Assembly: GCA_964036275.1 (NCBI GenBank)
Contig: OZ038436.1
Span: 16,705,904-16,769,903, forward strand
DNA from: Litoditis marina
Taxonomy: Eukaryota > Nematoda > Chromadorea > Rhabditida > Rhabditidae
Length of the DNA: 64,000 bases
Direction: 5' to 3'
The notes beneath the pieces are model-generated. The model was not told where the DNA came from and did no database searches. It saw only the letters and a list, made by a program, of their open reading frames with translations. Positions 40,023 through 60,500 of the stretch are shown here, piece by piece. Made by a program: the position numbers and the translations under genes. The stretch's first letter is position 1. Each line of letters opens with the position of its first letter.

Positions 40023-41711
40023 CTGAGAGTTGAAATCTGCAAAAGTTGCAATATGACAAAACATTTGTCTGGACAACAAACTTTTCTCGGGGTCTTTTCT
40101 TCTAAACCTCTTTTCTTAATGTGGCTCAGACGCCTGTTGAGCGAACATTTGCCATAAAACCCATTAGCTCTGAAATAAACGACTTTTCAAGGTGGCAACA
40201 TACGCAGTTGTGTGTCGTGATCCAATGAAAACAATTTGCACCTGGTAGTAAAAGTTCATACACATGTTCCATGAGTGACTCGTGAATCGGTTTGGATGTT
40301 TGAAACCAGTTCGCGCTTTCTATATTTCTTCGATTTTAATTCGTTTTTTGGTGTAGCTCTAAATACCTTTTTCTATGCTTTGAATCACGGTTTAATAAGT
40401 ATTCTCATTCCTATATATCACAAACCCCAACTTGTTCTCGTTTGCGTGTCCTACCTGTTTTATACCTACTTTTTACATCAAGTCTAGACCCAAGTGATTG
40501 CTGGCAAATTACTTTTGCTTCACCCTACAATCTAAGAGTTCCGCTGAACTTCCAGACGTGACCAAACCTCGTCACATGGTGTCTTGAGGCCCAATTAAAA
40601 TGAAGATAATTCAATGTTATCGAACTTTCCAGAGAAGGAAGTGAAACGGAGACGTCTATTATTCCTAGTTCTGCTAAAACATGCACAACACTCTAGTGTT
40701 TCACCGGTTGCCCTGGAAATTTCGCTGGCGCAAAAAATAAATTCCACGAACAATGTTCAAACTGGGATTGTAGTCCGCCTACTCACTAGAAATAGGCTTC
40801 AGACACCAAACTTCAGGATCGAGCGCCATAAAAACTCTTTTGAGAAACGCATGAGCTTCTCCCATTGAACTTCTCACGGTTTGGCGGTGTGCTATATAGG
40901 TGTGGGTACTGCTCATGTGACAATGAAAACCACACATGAAATGCACAATGGGAAATGGAAACTTCGTACAAGGTGAATTGTGAATGTCCGTGGTACAGCT
41001 GGCGTAAAACCTTTCGGCCGTATTACACGTGTTTGCAATGTTGGAGTCGTTTGATGTTATTTCGAATTCGATTAGGATTATATACTTCTGAGCCTTGTTT
41101 ACCCCCACCTTTCAAAGTGACATGGTGGTTCCCCGGGCGCTCAACCAAATAATTTGTTACCTAACACAACTTGAACAATTTATGAGCACTATCCACATCA
41201 CGAATTTCATAAATAGTTCTTCCATATATGATTCTCCACGAAAAATGAACTTTGCTGACCTGTGTTAAGTGTTCACCACTACACTACTCATAGATTTCAT
41301 GAACTAGTTGGCAAAAAACTTCTATCTGTATTGTGAGAAGGATGAAATTCTACTGGTTCCAGCGTAAATTCATCGTAAACATTCCTGTTTTAACTAATCC
41401 TAGTTTTGACCTCTCCTTTTTGAAGTCTAAACAGAAAGTTCGTAGTTCTTCAACTCGGCCTATCAATCAAAGATCAAATCTGGTGGCGGTGACCTTTGAT
41501 TGTTGGTTGTCTTTGTTGACCAACCATTAATGGTAGGAATCAACTGAAACAACGGGCACTCATGAAGGATGCATAGTTCATTTATACGTGCTTTTCAATG
41601 ACATTGTTCGGACGCGTTCTAGTCAGAAGGTGCGCATTATTCATACCAACTTCCATATAGGGCAATAACGTCATTCTACGCTAGGAGGGAGAGGGAGAGA
41701 GAGAGACGGTG

Positions 41712-41713
<2 letters not shown>

Positions 41714-41790
<77 letters not shown>
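41714..41790. repeat. (GA)n microsatellite
   Basis: This is an uninterrupted GA run of nearly 40 units, preceded by a shorter broken GA run. Confidence 0.95.
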
Positions 41791-41793
<3 letters not shown>

Positions 41794-41947
41794 CAAGTTT
41801 CTGATGAGAACATCTTGTGAACTTCACATACCTCTACTACACCTTCTTTTTCCTTACGCACATGTTTTATAACCACTACTATGTTTTTTCATCCGCCTAT
41901 CGCCTGTAGAGATACTCTTCCTAAAGTAAGACTACAGGTCTGTAGAA

Positions 41948-42170
41948 TTTGTCAAACCATTGTGGACACCGTACCATCAATTTTGTAAGGGGCGGGGTTT
42001 GGCGAGTGGCCAGCCAGTCTGCGTATCATTGATGAACCCTCTGCGGTCATTCATAGGAAAAATGACAACTATATATTGTCCTATCCCACTGCATTTGTAC
42101 TTTGAATCTGTGGATTTTCGCTTGAAACTCTCACAGGGTTGAAGCGTGTTTCTAGCTCAAACTACAATAC
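41948..42170 (+). repeat. Partial family E copy followed by family A repeat
   Basis: TTGTCAAACCATTGTGGACA and GCGAGTGGCCAGCCAGTCTG match family E but the middle is shortened (about 41948-42075). Family A words follow directly: TGTCCTATCCCACTGCATTT, TTTGAATCTGTGG, and CTAGCTCAAACTACAATACA to about 42168. Confidence 0.6.
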
Positions 42171-44042
42171 AGGGAGTGTTAGAGGCGGGGTTTCGTCGGC
42201 AGCGAGATATCTCCCGCCTCCGACCCCTTCTCATCCCCCAATAACAAGACATTTGATGGAGAGCACAAAAAGTTCCGTTCAAACTTACTTTGTGCACGAT
42301 TTCAAGATTTAACATTGTTTCAAAGTGGTGCTCCTTGACTGCATTTTGGATTTTCATGTATCTACATGCTCTCAATATCTATTCGCATATTTTGTTTGCC
42401 ATTTTCAGATTTATTCTGTTTTCTACTATTTGTAGTATTGATTGATGCAATCGAGAAGTTGGAATTGTGTTTGATTGGTTGATTTGCTCACTTGCAGAGA
42501 CCCGATGAACTTGTAGAATGAAATACTCCGTGATGTGAAATTGATCGAGGTTTAAAAAACGTTAGTACAGTACAGTAGTGTATAAGAGCCAGTAGGACTA
42601 TACCTCATACACATACTTCATTTGCTTCTCTCCGAAAGTTTTTTTATCTCGAATCGCTTTCAACAGCTTTCTCGAACTCATGTCTTCTTTTGTGGTGGTC
42701 GTTTAGTAGGTCTGTTGGGCGATATCTCATTCTCACTGTGATCTCCAATTTTTATGCGAGAAAACAAGAAAATTTGTTGGATTATCCAAAGTTTCGTTCG
42801 AAATTCAGAGATCTACTGCGAAATTGCATTCTGAGAACCGCAACACCTACTCAATCACTTTGACACGATTATGAACGAAGTTTTGAACAGATGTTGTTGT
42901 GAATTTAGATTCAATCTTAATTTACCCAACGGAATATGAAGGTGGAAGCAACTAAGCTAAGACTTGTTTGCCACATTTGCGCCACTGTATTCTGAGATTG
43001 AGTAGAACAAACTACACAAAAATGTTAATATTTTCCTCGAAAGACTCACAAAAGTAGAATATCTCTATACTAGGTCTTACGGGCAATGTCTCACGAAATT
43101 CTTATGAGATTCCGAAGGCTTGAAGCTATTGAGTCTCTCTTCAAAAAACATCTCGTCAAACTCTCATGAGTTTTGTTTGACCTTCAGACATCTCACACTA
43201 ACAAGTTCCTATGTGATTCTCTCGCAGTTTCTTTCGAACTCTTCGAACTGTTCGTTAGCTTAATTAATTTTCAAATTTGATCTTTCTTTGGATATGAGAT
43301 ATAAACAAGGACAGGTGTTTATTTGCCACACATCAAACTTTCCTTTGAATATCACCGTTTCCAACCCCCTCAGAAATACCTTACATCAAAATTGAGCTTT
43401 TTTTTACTGCTATTCACACTGTAAACGTCGGTTGTTACATTTTGCAGTACGTAACTTTTGTGATGCAATGACGCATTGTAAATTGGGCAATATTGTTGAT
43501 CTCGCTTATCTTAGCTAAGCTATTCATTTTTTTAGTTCTGTCGAATTCAAGACGATGATAATTGTTGATGTTTTTCTTTACTCGGCCATTTCGAATCAGT
43601 ATTCTGCGCACGACCTCTATGAGCCATGTAAACTCGGGTTCATACAATAACAAGTAGTTTTTATTTTCTATTGAGTATCCTCTTTCCTCTCTCGCAAGCC
43701 ATCACAAACTGTCTCGCAGGTTCCCGTGAGTTTCCACCTGTTTTGGACAGAGCGCGTGCCACATTCTTCGAATGATCATTCATGAGTAAAGAAACAAAGA
43801 ATAAAATAATCACTATTTGTCAATATTAGTTCACGTGTCTGAGCACCCTTTGCAAAAATGCATTCCTCATTCTTTTTATTTGGATTTTTGTCTTTCTAGG
43901 TGGAAGTTCTTTTGCTCAATTTCCAGTATTCCTAAATTTTGAAATCCTATGACAATCGTTGCTTCAATACATATTACATCCTATGGCATTATCCGTTCAG
44001 AATGAGTGCGTGTGTTCGCTCACCTATACCAATCAATATTTG

Positions 44043-44077
44043 TTCGTTTGTTTGTTTGTTTGTTTGTTTGTTTGTTT
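44043..44077. repeat. (GTTT)n microsatellite next to the GPCR start
   Basis: About eight GTTT units end 17 bases before the receptor start codon and upstream of its acceptor. Confidence 0.9.
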
Positions 44078-44093
44078 ACGTCTACCATCCAGA

Positions 44094-52045
<7,952 letters not shown>

Positions 52046-52243
52046 CAGTTTTCCTTGGCTCTCCTGAATTTTCCAAAATTCTACAAAATTTTACATTACT
52101 ATTGTTTTTTTCTTTTTAATAACCATACCAAAGTCGGAAATAGAGAACAACACATATCTCATTTCTCTTCTTATGCCTCTCACAATTTTACGGGTTTTCG
52201 ATATGATTCATGCGTTGTATAAGTCTTCAATTGAAATATCTGA

Positions 52244-52249
52244 AATAAA
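52244..52249 (+). terminator. Poly(A) signal of the GPCR gene
   Basis: AATAAA lies about 200 bases after the stop codon at 52045, a normal nematode 3' UTR length. Confidence 0.5.
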
Positions 52250-52357
52250 TTATATGTTTTTGTCGTTTTATTGTTTGTGTTGCAATAGTGTGATTTCAGC
52301 GATACAACGTTAATTGCCATACAAATTATTCGTTCACTTGTATAAGAGCCGCACAGC

Positions 52358-52475
52358 TCTATTGCAGTGAGCGACATCTTTGTAGTTTGGTCGCTAAACA
52401 CGCCGTAACGCACGAATTTCGACTGAAAAGCAACGGGATGAAACTACAAACACAGCGGAAAACACACATCATATT
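52358..52475. repeat. Family A repeat
   Basis: The left arm is CATCTTTGTAGTTTGGTCGC. The right arm is GGGATGAAACTACAAACACA, with GACTGAAAAGCAACG before it. Confidence 0.65.
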
Positions 52476-52494
52476 GGTTCGTTTTGCAAAAAGT

Positions 52495-52575
52495 GACCCA
52501 ATAGTATAGTGGTCAACGTGCTTGTCTGCTGTGATTATACTCGGAGGTTCGTGTGCAATTCCCTGAAGAAGTTTG
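52495..52575 (+). repeat. tRNA-like fragment, tRNA-Asp/Glu-like A box
   Basis: CCAATAGTATAGTGGTCAAC resembles the A-box end of Asp or Glu tRNAs, and CGGAGGTTCGTGTGCAATTC resembles a B box with extra bases. The acceptor stem does not pair (GACCCAA against the B-box flank), so this is a pseudogene or SINE head. Confidence 0.4.
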
Positions 52576-52794
52576 ACCAACTACAAAAATGTTCTGGTTG
52601 CAGTAAAATGTATAGTAACTACGGGTCCGACTCGTAAATAGGGGCAAAATGAAAAATCAAATTGATAGACATACAACTGCCAGGACATGTATTCTCCCTC
52701 CTCACCTTGTATTTCTCACACCATCGCCTTGTTTCATGTATTGTTCATGAATACAGCAATAGTGTGAGTTTATAGAGTTCGCTTTTTTCAAACA

Positions 52795-53070
52795 TACCGG
52801 TACGGTGTTTGTTCTCCCATCCCGTTTTGTAGTTTGATCCCGTCGCTTTTTGATCGGAATTCGTGAATTATACTGTCAGTCAATCGCACAGTCACGTGAA
52901 ATATGTTACACACAGCAGAACTCAGAAACGTGCAAAGACAGAGTGCACAATTTCTCATTAGAATGCTTACTTTACGTGAATATTCAGTTTACTTCTTGTA
53001 TATGGTGTGCATCGAGATCAAACTACAACAATGATTTGGTCACTCCCCATAGTCTCATCCCGCCAAACCA
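52795..53070. repeat. Family A repeat split by a family C MITE
   Basis: The left half of A runs TACCGGTACGGTGTTTGTTC to GATCGGAATTCGTGAATTA. The right half resumes at TATGGTGTGCATCGAGATCA and AACTACAACAATG. The complete inverted family C element lies between them at about 52871-53000, with TA at each junction. Confidence 0.75.
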
Positions 53071-53529
53071 GTTGCTATCTGGACTATAGTGTATTAGCCC
53101 TCTTCGCACCTTTTTTCCTCCACTGGTCACGTAATATTGATGCTTAGATGAATGGACAGTCTGGTATATAAACTCGCCTCGCACACAAAGAATCCGCATC
53201 AGAAAGCGCCTCAGGGCTTATTTTCAAGTTCGTCAGGCTTACATCTTACCACACAATAATAGCTCTATTACCTACCAGTTCTACAGTTCTCATTACAAGT
53301 GATCAGTTTTTCAACTCCGTTAATCTAGCCAGACCGTGCATCTATACCCGAGCTCAAATCTCCTCCTTTTTCTAGAAGCCATATTGAAACTAATCAACGT
53401 CTTTTTTAAAGAAATACGTGGTTAGCTAGTTAACTAGAAACCCAGTTCCTGGTTAAATGGTTAGGTTCACGGAGAACCCAGTCAAATCGATCATTCGCCT
53501 GGTAACTGTTTTGGAGGCAATGCTTGATT

Positions 53530-53803
53530 ATATACTAGAAGTCAATTGAATAGTCACGTAAAGTTGGCATTCGAATTTGGAATCGTGCACTTTGTCATTG
53601 CACGTCTCTGAGTTCTGAGGCCGTTAGCATGAAAGATGCCGGGTCGGGTTGGGATGCTAACCCGAGCTGTATTCGGCTGTTTCCCGACCGATTCAGCGAC
53701 GGGATAACATCCCAACCCGGCCCGGCGTCTTTCATGCATACGGCCTCTGATGTGTTAAACATGTTGCACGTGACTATGCTTCTATGCAATCGACTAACAG
53801 TAT
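53530..53803 (+). repeat. Family C MITE split by a GGCC-ended element
   Basis: The C copy begins TATACTAGAAGTCAATTGAA, breaks after CGTCTCTGAGT at 53613, and resumes at TCTGATGTGTTAAACATG, ending CGACTAACAGTATA. The gap holds the element at 53619-53745. Confidence 0.8.
53619..53745. mobile_element. 127-bp GC-rich MITE with 38-bp TIRs and TCTGA duplication
   Basis: The left terminus is GGCCGTTAGCATGAAAGATG followed by CCGGGTCGGGTTGGGATG. The right terminus, in reverse, is GGCCGTATGCATGAAAGACG followed by CCGGGCCGGGTTGGGATG. TCTGA flanks both sides (53614-53618 and 53746-53750), a 5-bp target duplication. I saw no other copy in the window. Confidence 0.8.
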
Positions 53804-54577
53804 AATCCGTTTCATGTTTGAACTTGTGAGTTCATGATCACTGATTGGGAAAACAGCAATTTGGTATAATTACGTGTGTACATCCAAAGCGCAGACGCTT
53901 CTAATGTCCTACAATTTATGATTTCAATAGATTTCTCCTGCCCTTACTAATTAGGGAAACAGCACTAATTGAGTGGAATTGAGAAACATCACGAGTCTGG
54001 AGAAACCGCAAGCTCACCTAGTATAGGGAGATTCGGAATATGTATCACAACACATTCTGATGGTAATATTATGATGAAGAAACTTATCTGTGTGAGAAGT
54101 TGATTTCTGAGACTTCCCAAAATCACTTTCGTCACAAGAAAAATGTGTATCACTAGGTTTCATCTATTACATTATTATTTACAAAAACTATGAACGTCAA
54201 AGAACCAATGATCACCCGTTGATGAAACGCACGTTGGAGTGTGTACTTTGATGATTAAACTTTCGTAGTTTAATTTGAATGGCACCCTCAATATTATCGT
54301 TATTCTCTGATAACTATAGTTCTCATCATTTCTACGTGTAACCCAACAGTATGTCAGAAACATTCATCTGTGGAACCACGTTATCAACAGAAAACACTAA
54401 CTAAATCGAAAACAGAGTTGCATAATGTACGAGTCAATACAGTAATGAAGTAGACCATGAATTCCCTCTCGATTCCATATAAATAACAAAATACTAATCG
54501 AAGACACAAACTTATATTGCGTTAGTAAATGTAGTAATAAAGTAGACTATAATTTTCCGTTCGATCCCATTTTCAGA

Positions 54578-57500
54578 ATGACGCGATCCCCTCACCTGAT
54601 GACATTTTCTGTGTTCTCCTCCTGTTTAGCATTTGTCATCATTATACTGGGAGTTCCTACTGTTTTTCTCACAATCGAACAATTGGACAGAGATATTAAC
54701 GAACAATTGAAAGGAACCACGGTTCGTTTTATGAATGGACATATACATCAAAATTGAACCTCAGCCCCCTTCCTCACTTGTCTTTCTTTTTCATTTAAAA
54801 ATAGTTCGAATTATCGGTTGAACCATCGGGGATCATAGTTAGCTGGTGGGCTGAATTAACATCTTTCTTGGACAACCTAGATTCGAAGTGAGTCGCAAAC
54901 CTCCTCAGAGATAGGAAACCGAGTGCGCCTAACCAGTAGTACATTTCTCTCTGCTCGTCATTTCAAATTACCAATTTTACCCAATGTCGAAAAAAGAAAA
55001 AATTGTCAAACTGTAGACCAAGTACCACAAAAGTGGTATACATAAAAGCTGAGAAAATGAACTTCTGTTTTTGTGTTCCAACGGCACTACCAGGAAAACT
55101 TTGGGAGTACAACTGCGGTTTCCACGAAGCATTTTAAGTTTTTGAGATTTTGCTTTTCATTTCTCATGGTTTCTAGCTTCTCGCGGATTCTATTTACAAA
55201 GAACTGAAAACCATGGAAGGAGTTGCTCGACTTCCAAGAGGAGCCTATAGTGAACCAATAGAAGGAGATAGGTTGGTGAATGGAAAATTTCTTTTTCAAC
55301 GCTGTAAATGTCAAATTTAACTTTTTCATAATAATAATAATCTTTTACGGCAAATATTTCAGCCGTGTTTTCCTTCATCGAGCGAATTATAATTACACAC
55401 AAATTACATTATCAACCGTTGAAGTACTGTCCGTAGGGTACGGAGAGAGGTATGGGTAAACCTCGACAATTTTTCAGTTCGTCTGAAGTGTTTCTTTCCA
55501 CAAAAAGTGTTGCAGAATGCAGAATGTTTTTTTTTTCAAGCAAAGACCCCTACCAGGATACCTCGCCACCGGCTATCCCATACGATTCTCTACCCAAATA
55601 TGGCTACGGATACACAAAGGTCAAATGTAAGTATATAAAGAAATCATCACGTACTTTGTGAACTATATTCCATGTTTCCCACTTTTTCATTCTTTGAAGG
55701 GAGAACTAGGTACAAATGTGACTTTTTCGTTCAGCTTCTTTCTAAAACAATTTTCAGGCTGTTGCTCTCTCGAGGGGTATGTTCCGACAAATCTTCCAAT
55801 GTCCTACAAGTGTCCCGTTGGAATCAAAGGACCGCGAGGCAAAAAAGGGTGAGCAGAATTTCAAACTGAAACATAGTTGGTATTGTCACAATCTTACTTC
55901 GACCTACGTGTGATTTTCCTGTTGTCGAACGCAGCACGCGATAAATGAACGGCGGCGTGCTGGCAATATACTAGAAGTCAATTGAATAGTCACGTAGAGT
56001 TAGCATTCTAATGAGGAACCGTGCACTTCATCATTGCACGTTTCTGAGTTCTGCTGTGTTCAACATGTTTCACGTGACCGTGTATTCGACCAAAGGTATT
56101 AGGTAGCTCTACAGATACCTCTGAGTGGCTGAAAAACGCAGTCTCTTAGTTTCAATCATACGTGTTTGTAGTTTATCGTGGTGTATTCCAGGGAAATTTC
56201 GAACTGTGTTTGCGACATTGTTTACACCCTCAGTGGTAAAGTAAGAAAACATACAATTCATGAGATTTCATTCAGGTTTTACTTGACTGTGTACTTGTGT
56301 AGTATGGTACTATTCTTCTCATTTTAATTCTACTATGTTGTGTATTAAGCTTCTTTACACAAAATCCCTTTACCCTAATCACGATACTTATTCTTCTCGT
56401 TTAATCTTCAGTGAATGCGGTTCACCCGGTCTTGCTGGTCGACCCGGCTACGACGGGGAAGACGCCTTCTCTCCCTCTCCATCAGGGGAGCCCTCCGCTC
56501 CGCCCCCTTCTTCCTATTGTGAACCATGTCCAGCTGGTCCTATAGGAGAACCGGGACCGAAAGGTAGAGATATCAACTAAAAACTCACGTAAACATGCTT
56601 ATCTTGTAAAGTTCCTGACGTTGTAACCGGGGGATTGACTGATCAAACCGACAATACCATTTTTTCGTGCAACTTCTGCCTAGAACTCTACGTTGTGTAA
56701 AATAAATTGGAACTAACAATTTGTTGCAATATTTTTTAATACACATCGAGTTTCATTAATACAATGAAATATTATATTCGCAGGACCAATCGGGTATCCG
56801 GGCCGGAAAGGTGTTCGAGGTCAGCCGGGTCCCTACGGAATACCCGGCAAATACGGGGAAATCGGACCAATGGGGGACCCAGGCAGAAGGGGACGCAGGG
56901 GACTCAACGGGTTCAAGGTACACCAACTATCTATTAAGATTCTTTGGAATATTTACCAGTGTGTCTGTGTATCAATATGGTTACCAGTGTGTACCAAAGT
57001 GGTTACCAGTGTGTACCAAAGTGGTTACCAGTGTGTACCAATGTGGTTACCAGTGTGTAAACCCTAATAATATTTTGATAAGTTTTTGGATCTCTTTCAA
57101 AAGATGATGGCAAGAGATGAATCTTTAAAGAAAATTTGAAGTTCTGAGCTCAATTGGAATGAGACTGGAGTATATTCCCTTCAAACGGAATAAGAAGCCT
57201 CTCGGTCCGATTAACGAAGTTGCACATGAACGATGAACTTCTATAGTCGTCGCTCACGGAAAGGCGGTAGGGTACTGTATATCTCACTTTCCGCTGTGTA
57301 CGCACACAAGTTCCCGATTCCAAAGCTTACTGGTTATCTGCTCTAATAGCGCAGTGGTTAGCGCACAGGCTACAAATCTTTTGCTCGCAGGTTCTATTCC
57401 GGCGAGCGACAAAATTAATAAATTTGGCACTCACTATATTCTCATTCAGGGCGCTAAAGGTGCGAATGGTTTCGGTGGCGGAAAGGGAGTTCCGGGACCA

Positions 57501-60500
57501 AAGGGACATTGCGGAGCTCCAGGAGGTATAGGCGCCATCCGAACCAATGCGACAGAATACTGTATACAGTATTTTGTACAATACAGTAATGAGGTGTACC
57601 TACTGTAAACTGCGTATACTGTTTCATACGGGTGAATTCTTTCCCGAACCAAAACCGAACCGAGAATTCCCGAACCAGTTGGTTCGTTCTAGGACCGAAT
57701 CAAATTTAGGCCAACAAAGTTGGAACCGAACCAATTCATGTGAATAATGCTGAAATTGGTCGACTGCGTAACGTTTATTAGGGATTGGTTCGTTTTCATG
57801 TCGGTTTGAGTACGCAAACGGTTCGGTTCCTCACCGAACCAACTGGTTCGGGAAGAATTGGTTCGGTTTTGGTTCGGGAAGAGTCGGTTCGGGAAGAAAT
57901 TTGCCTTCCATCATACGGTATTCTGTGATACTGTATTCTGTGTTTTACAGTACGTTGCTAGTAACTGTATGTACTTCCGAAAAAAATGTCTCCAATGTAC
58001 TATGAATTCGAGCGAGGCGATGTGAATAGGAAAATTCGTTTAAGATAGTTCCCTGATTTTCCGGCTGCTGTAAAAACACAAACTATAGTTTGTTTCAACC
58101 ATCGATAGAAGCCAGTTACAGTAATACATTTAGTGGGCGGAGTTAATTGTGCTGGAAAGTTTCCAACAGCGACCAACCTACTCAAAATAATGCATAAGCT
58201 GGGAATCGAACTCAGCTCTGCTAGGTGGCGCGGCGCACACAAGCAACCGGCCATCTGACCATGATTGCAAAAACTGAAAACAGTGATACCCAATCATCTT
58301 TTCTGACCGTTTTTCAAAGCTAATCTTATCGCACAAAAGGTTATTTTATATACTCCCCGATTACTTGATAACTTTTTGAGCACAAAATATGTGCAAAAAT
58401 CTCAAAATAACCACTTTTCGAAATTTTATTTGTAATGAAAAGACTGGCAGGCTGCCAGATCAATTGCCTGCAATGTAGGGTGCGCTCGACCAGCATGGCT
58501 GACTACTATCGATGGTTGAAACGAACTATATTTGATCGCAGATATAGATCATGTCCACGTTTTCCTATCCCGCTGTGTTTGTAGTTTGTTACTTTTGTTT
58601 TTCGGTTGGAATTCGTAAATTATGGTGGGTATCGAGTTCAAACTACAGCTCTGATATGTTCATTGCCCATAATGGCCCATTTCATTGATTGGCGTGCATA
58701 TGCCAAGTTCTCTCTTCTAGTATAATTTACGACGAATAGTTGATAAACAAAAGAGGCGAAGTGGATGAGAGATATAGTCGCCATCTTTCCTACTGAAACT
58801 CCTACAGTACATTTTCGTGTTTCCAAATCGTTGTTTTCTAATGCAAACTTCAACTTTATCAAAAGAGAATTCGAACATTTCTTGTTATAGGTGATCAGAT
58901 TCGAATGCAAAGTTTGGGAACAATTTTGATTATATTCATGTCATTGAAACAGGCTTGAAGTTTTGTGATCTTTCTGTAGGAGTCTCAGTAGGAATGAAAC
59001 AGACTATATACATCTAGTTAAATTGGTTTACAGTTTTAGACTGGTACGTACTGTTCTATAACTTGTTTCAGTTCCTGGACCTCGAGGGTTGGGCGGGCGA
59101 ACGGGTGACTACGGACCTCCCGGAACACAAGGACCACCCGGACCCCAGGGATCTAAAGTTCGTTAAATCTAAATCATAGTTGAACTTTCTCTCCTCGCGC
59201 TGGACCATAGCATAATCAGTTTTAATCGAGGAGTGATCAATGTTTTTGTTTACTAATGGTTGCTGAAAACATTTGCTAGTTGACGTATCGATAACCCCTT
59301 ACAGTCTCGTTGAAGTAGTGTATGTTAGTATGGAACCTGTGGAATCACGTATTCCACGTAAAGATTCGTGAGTTGTAACCCTTGAACACGTTGAATGTCT
59401 CCAGGGTCCTTCGGGTCCGGATGGTCTGAATGGATTACCTGGAAGAGAGGGCAACTCGGGGAAAGACGGTCTGTACTGTCAATGTCCCACTACAACGGAG
59501 GAAGTGGAGGTAGGCCATGGATGTGTAAATGAAATGATTACGCAAGTGAAGCGTGCGATAAAAAGATAGGTAAGGTTGGAAGTATAATTGGAAGTGAAAA
59601 TACGGTAGGAATGATGTCTGCGAAAACGCAAAATGTGAAAAGACCTAAACACGTATCGTTGCTGTCGTTGTGTGACATTTTTCACACTCGTTTGTTTTTG
59701 ACCCCAATAAATACCTAACATATAAACTGGTTACGAGTACTCTAATTCATTGCATTGGTTTCAATGAAGTTATAGTCATACCGCATACTACCTAGTTCTG
59801 GTGGCTAGCAAACCATAAAGATACTCATATCTACCACTGCACTAGGGTTGTTAAAGTCGAACTCGAAACTGGACTCGACTCGAAGAAACTCGAAAATTTT
59901 CGAGTTGAGTCGAACTCGAAACTCGAAAACTCGAAAATTCTCAAAACTCGAAAACTCGAAAACTCGAAAACTCGAAATTTTCCAAAAACGCGACAACTCG
60001 AAAACTCGAAAACTCGAAATTTTCCAAAACTCGAAAACTCGAAATTTCTCAAAACTCGAAAACTCGAAAACTCGAAATTTTGAACGCGAAAACTCGAAAA
60101 TCAAAATTTCGGACTCGAAAAATGTCTATTTTGGGTCCAAAAACACTCAAAACTCGACTCGACTCGAAAAAACTCGAAAATTTTCGAGTTGAGTCGAACT
60201 CGAAACTCGAAAACTCGAAATTTCCCAAAACTCAAAAACTCGAAAACTCGAAATTTCCCAAAACTCAAAAACTCGAAAACTCGAAATTTCCCAAAACTCG
60301 AAAACTCGATAACTCGAAAACTCGAAATTTCCCAAAACTCGAAAACTCGAAAACTCGAAATTTCCCAAAACTCGAAAACTCGAAAACTCGAAATTTTGAA
60401 CTCGATTAACAACCCTACACTGCACATTGGAACAACAGTAGGCAGCGAAAATCCAGATTAAAATGGTCACAGATGAACTTTTCTTTATCAGAAAAAGTTT

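Larger units (their letters stand above)
37056..44093. other. Gene-poor gap between pmt-1 and the GPCR gene
   Basis: No exon series can be supported in these 7 kb. They hold a family C copy, two family E copies, a GA microsatellite and a family A copy. At 43080-43250 and about 43690-43740 there is a run of degenerate CTCATGAG/CTCACGAG-like words. The first few hundred bases should include the pmt-1 3' UTR and the last few hundred the receptor promoter. Confidence 0.5.
52046..54577. other. Intergenic DNA between the GPCR and collagen genes
   Basis: After the receptor 3' UTR come a family A copy, a tRNA-like fragment and two nested repeat insertions. I see no exon. The last ~600 bases are AT-rich and presumably hold the collagen promoter. 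Confidence 0.5.

Noticed and set aside
57340..57410. Functional tRNA gene
   Set aside because: The A and B boxes are good, but acceptor and anticodon stems do not form, and the sequence is part of a repeated ~200-bp element.
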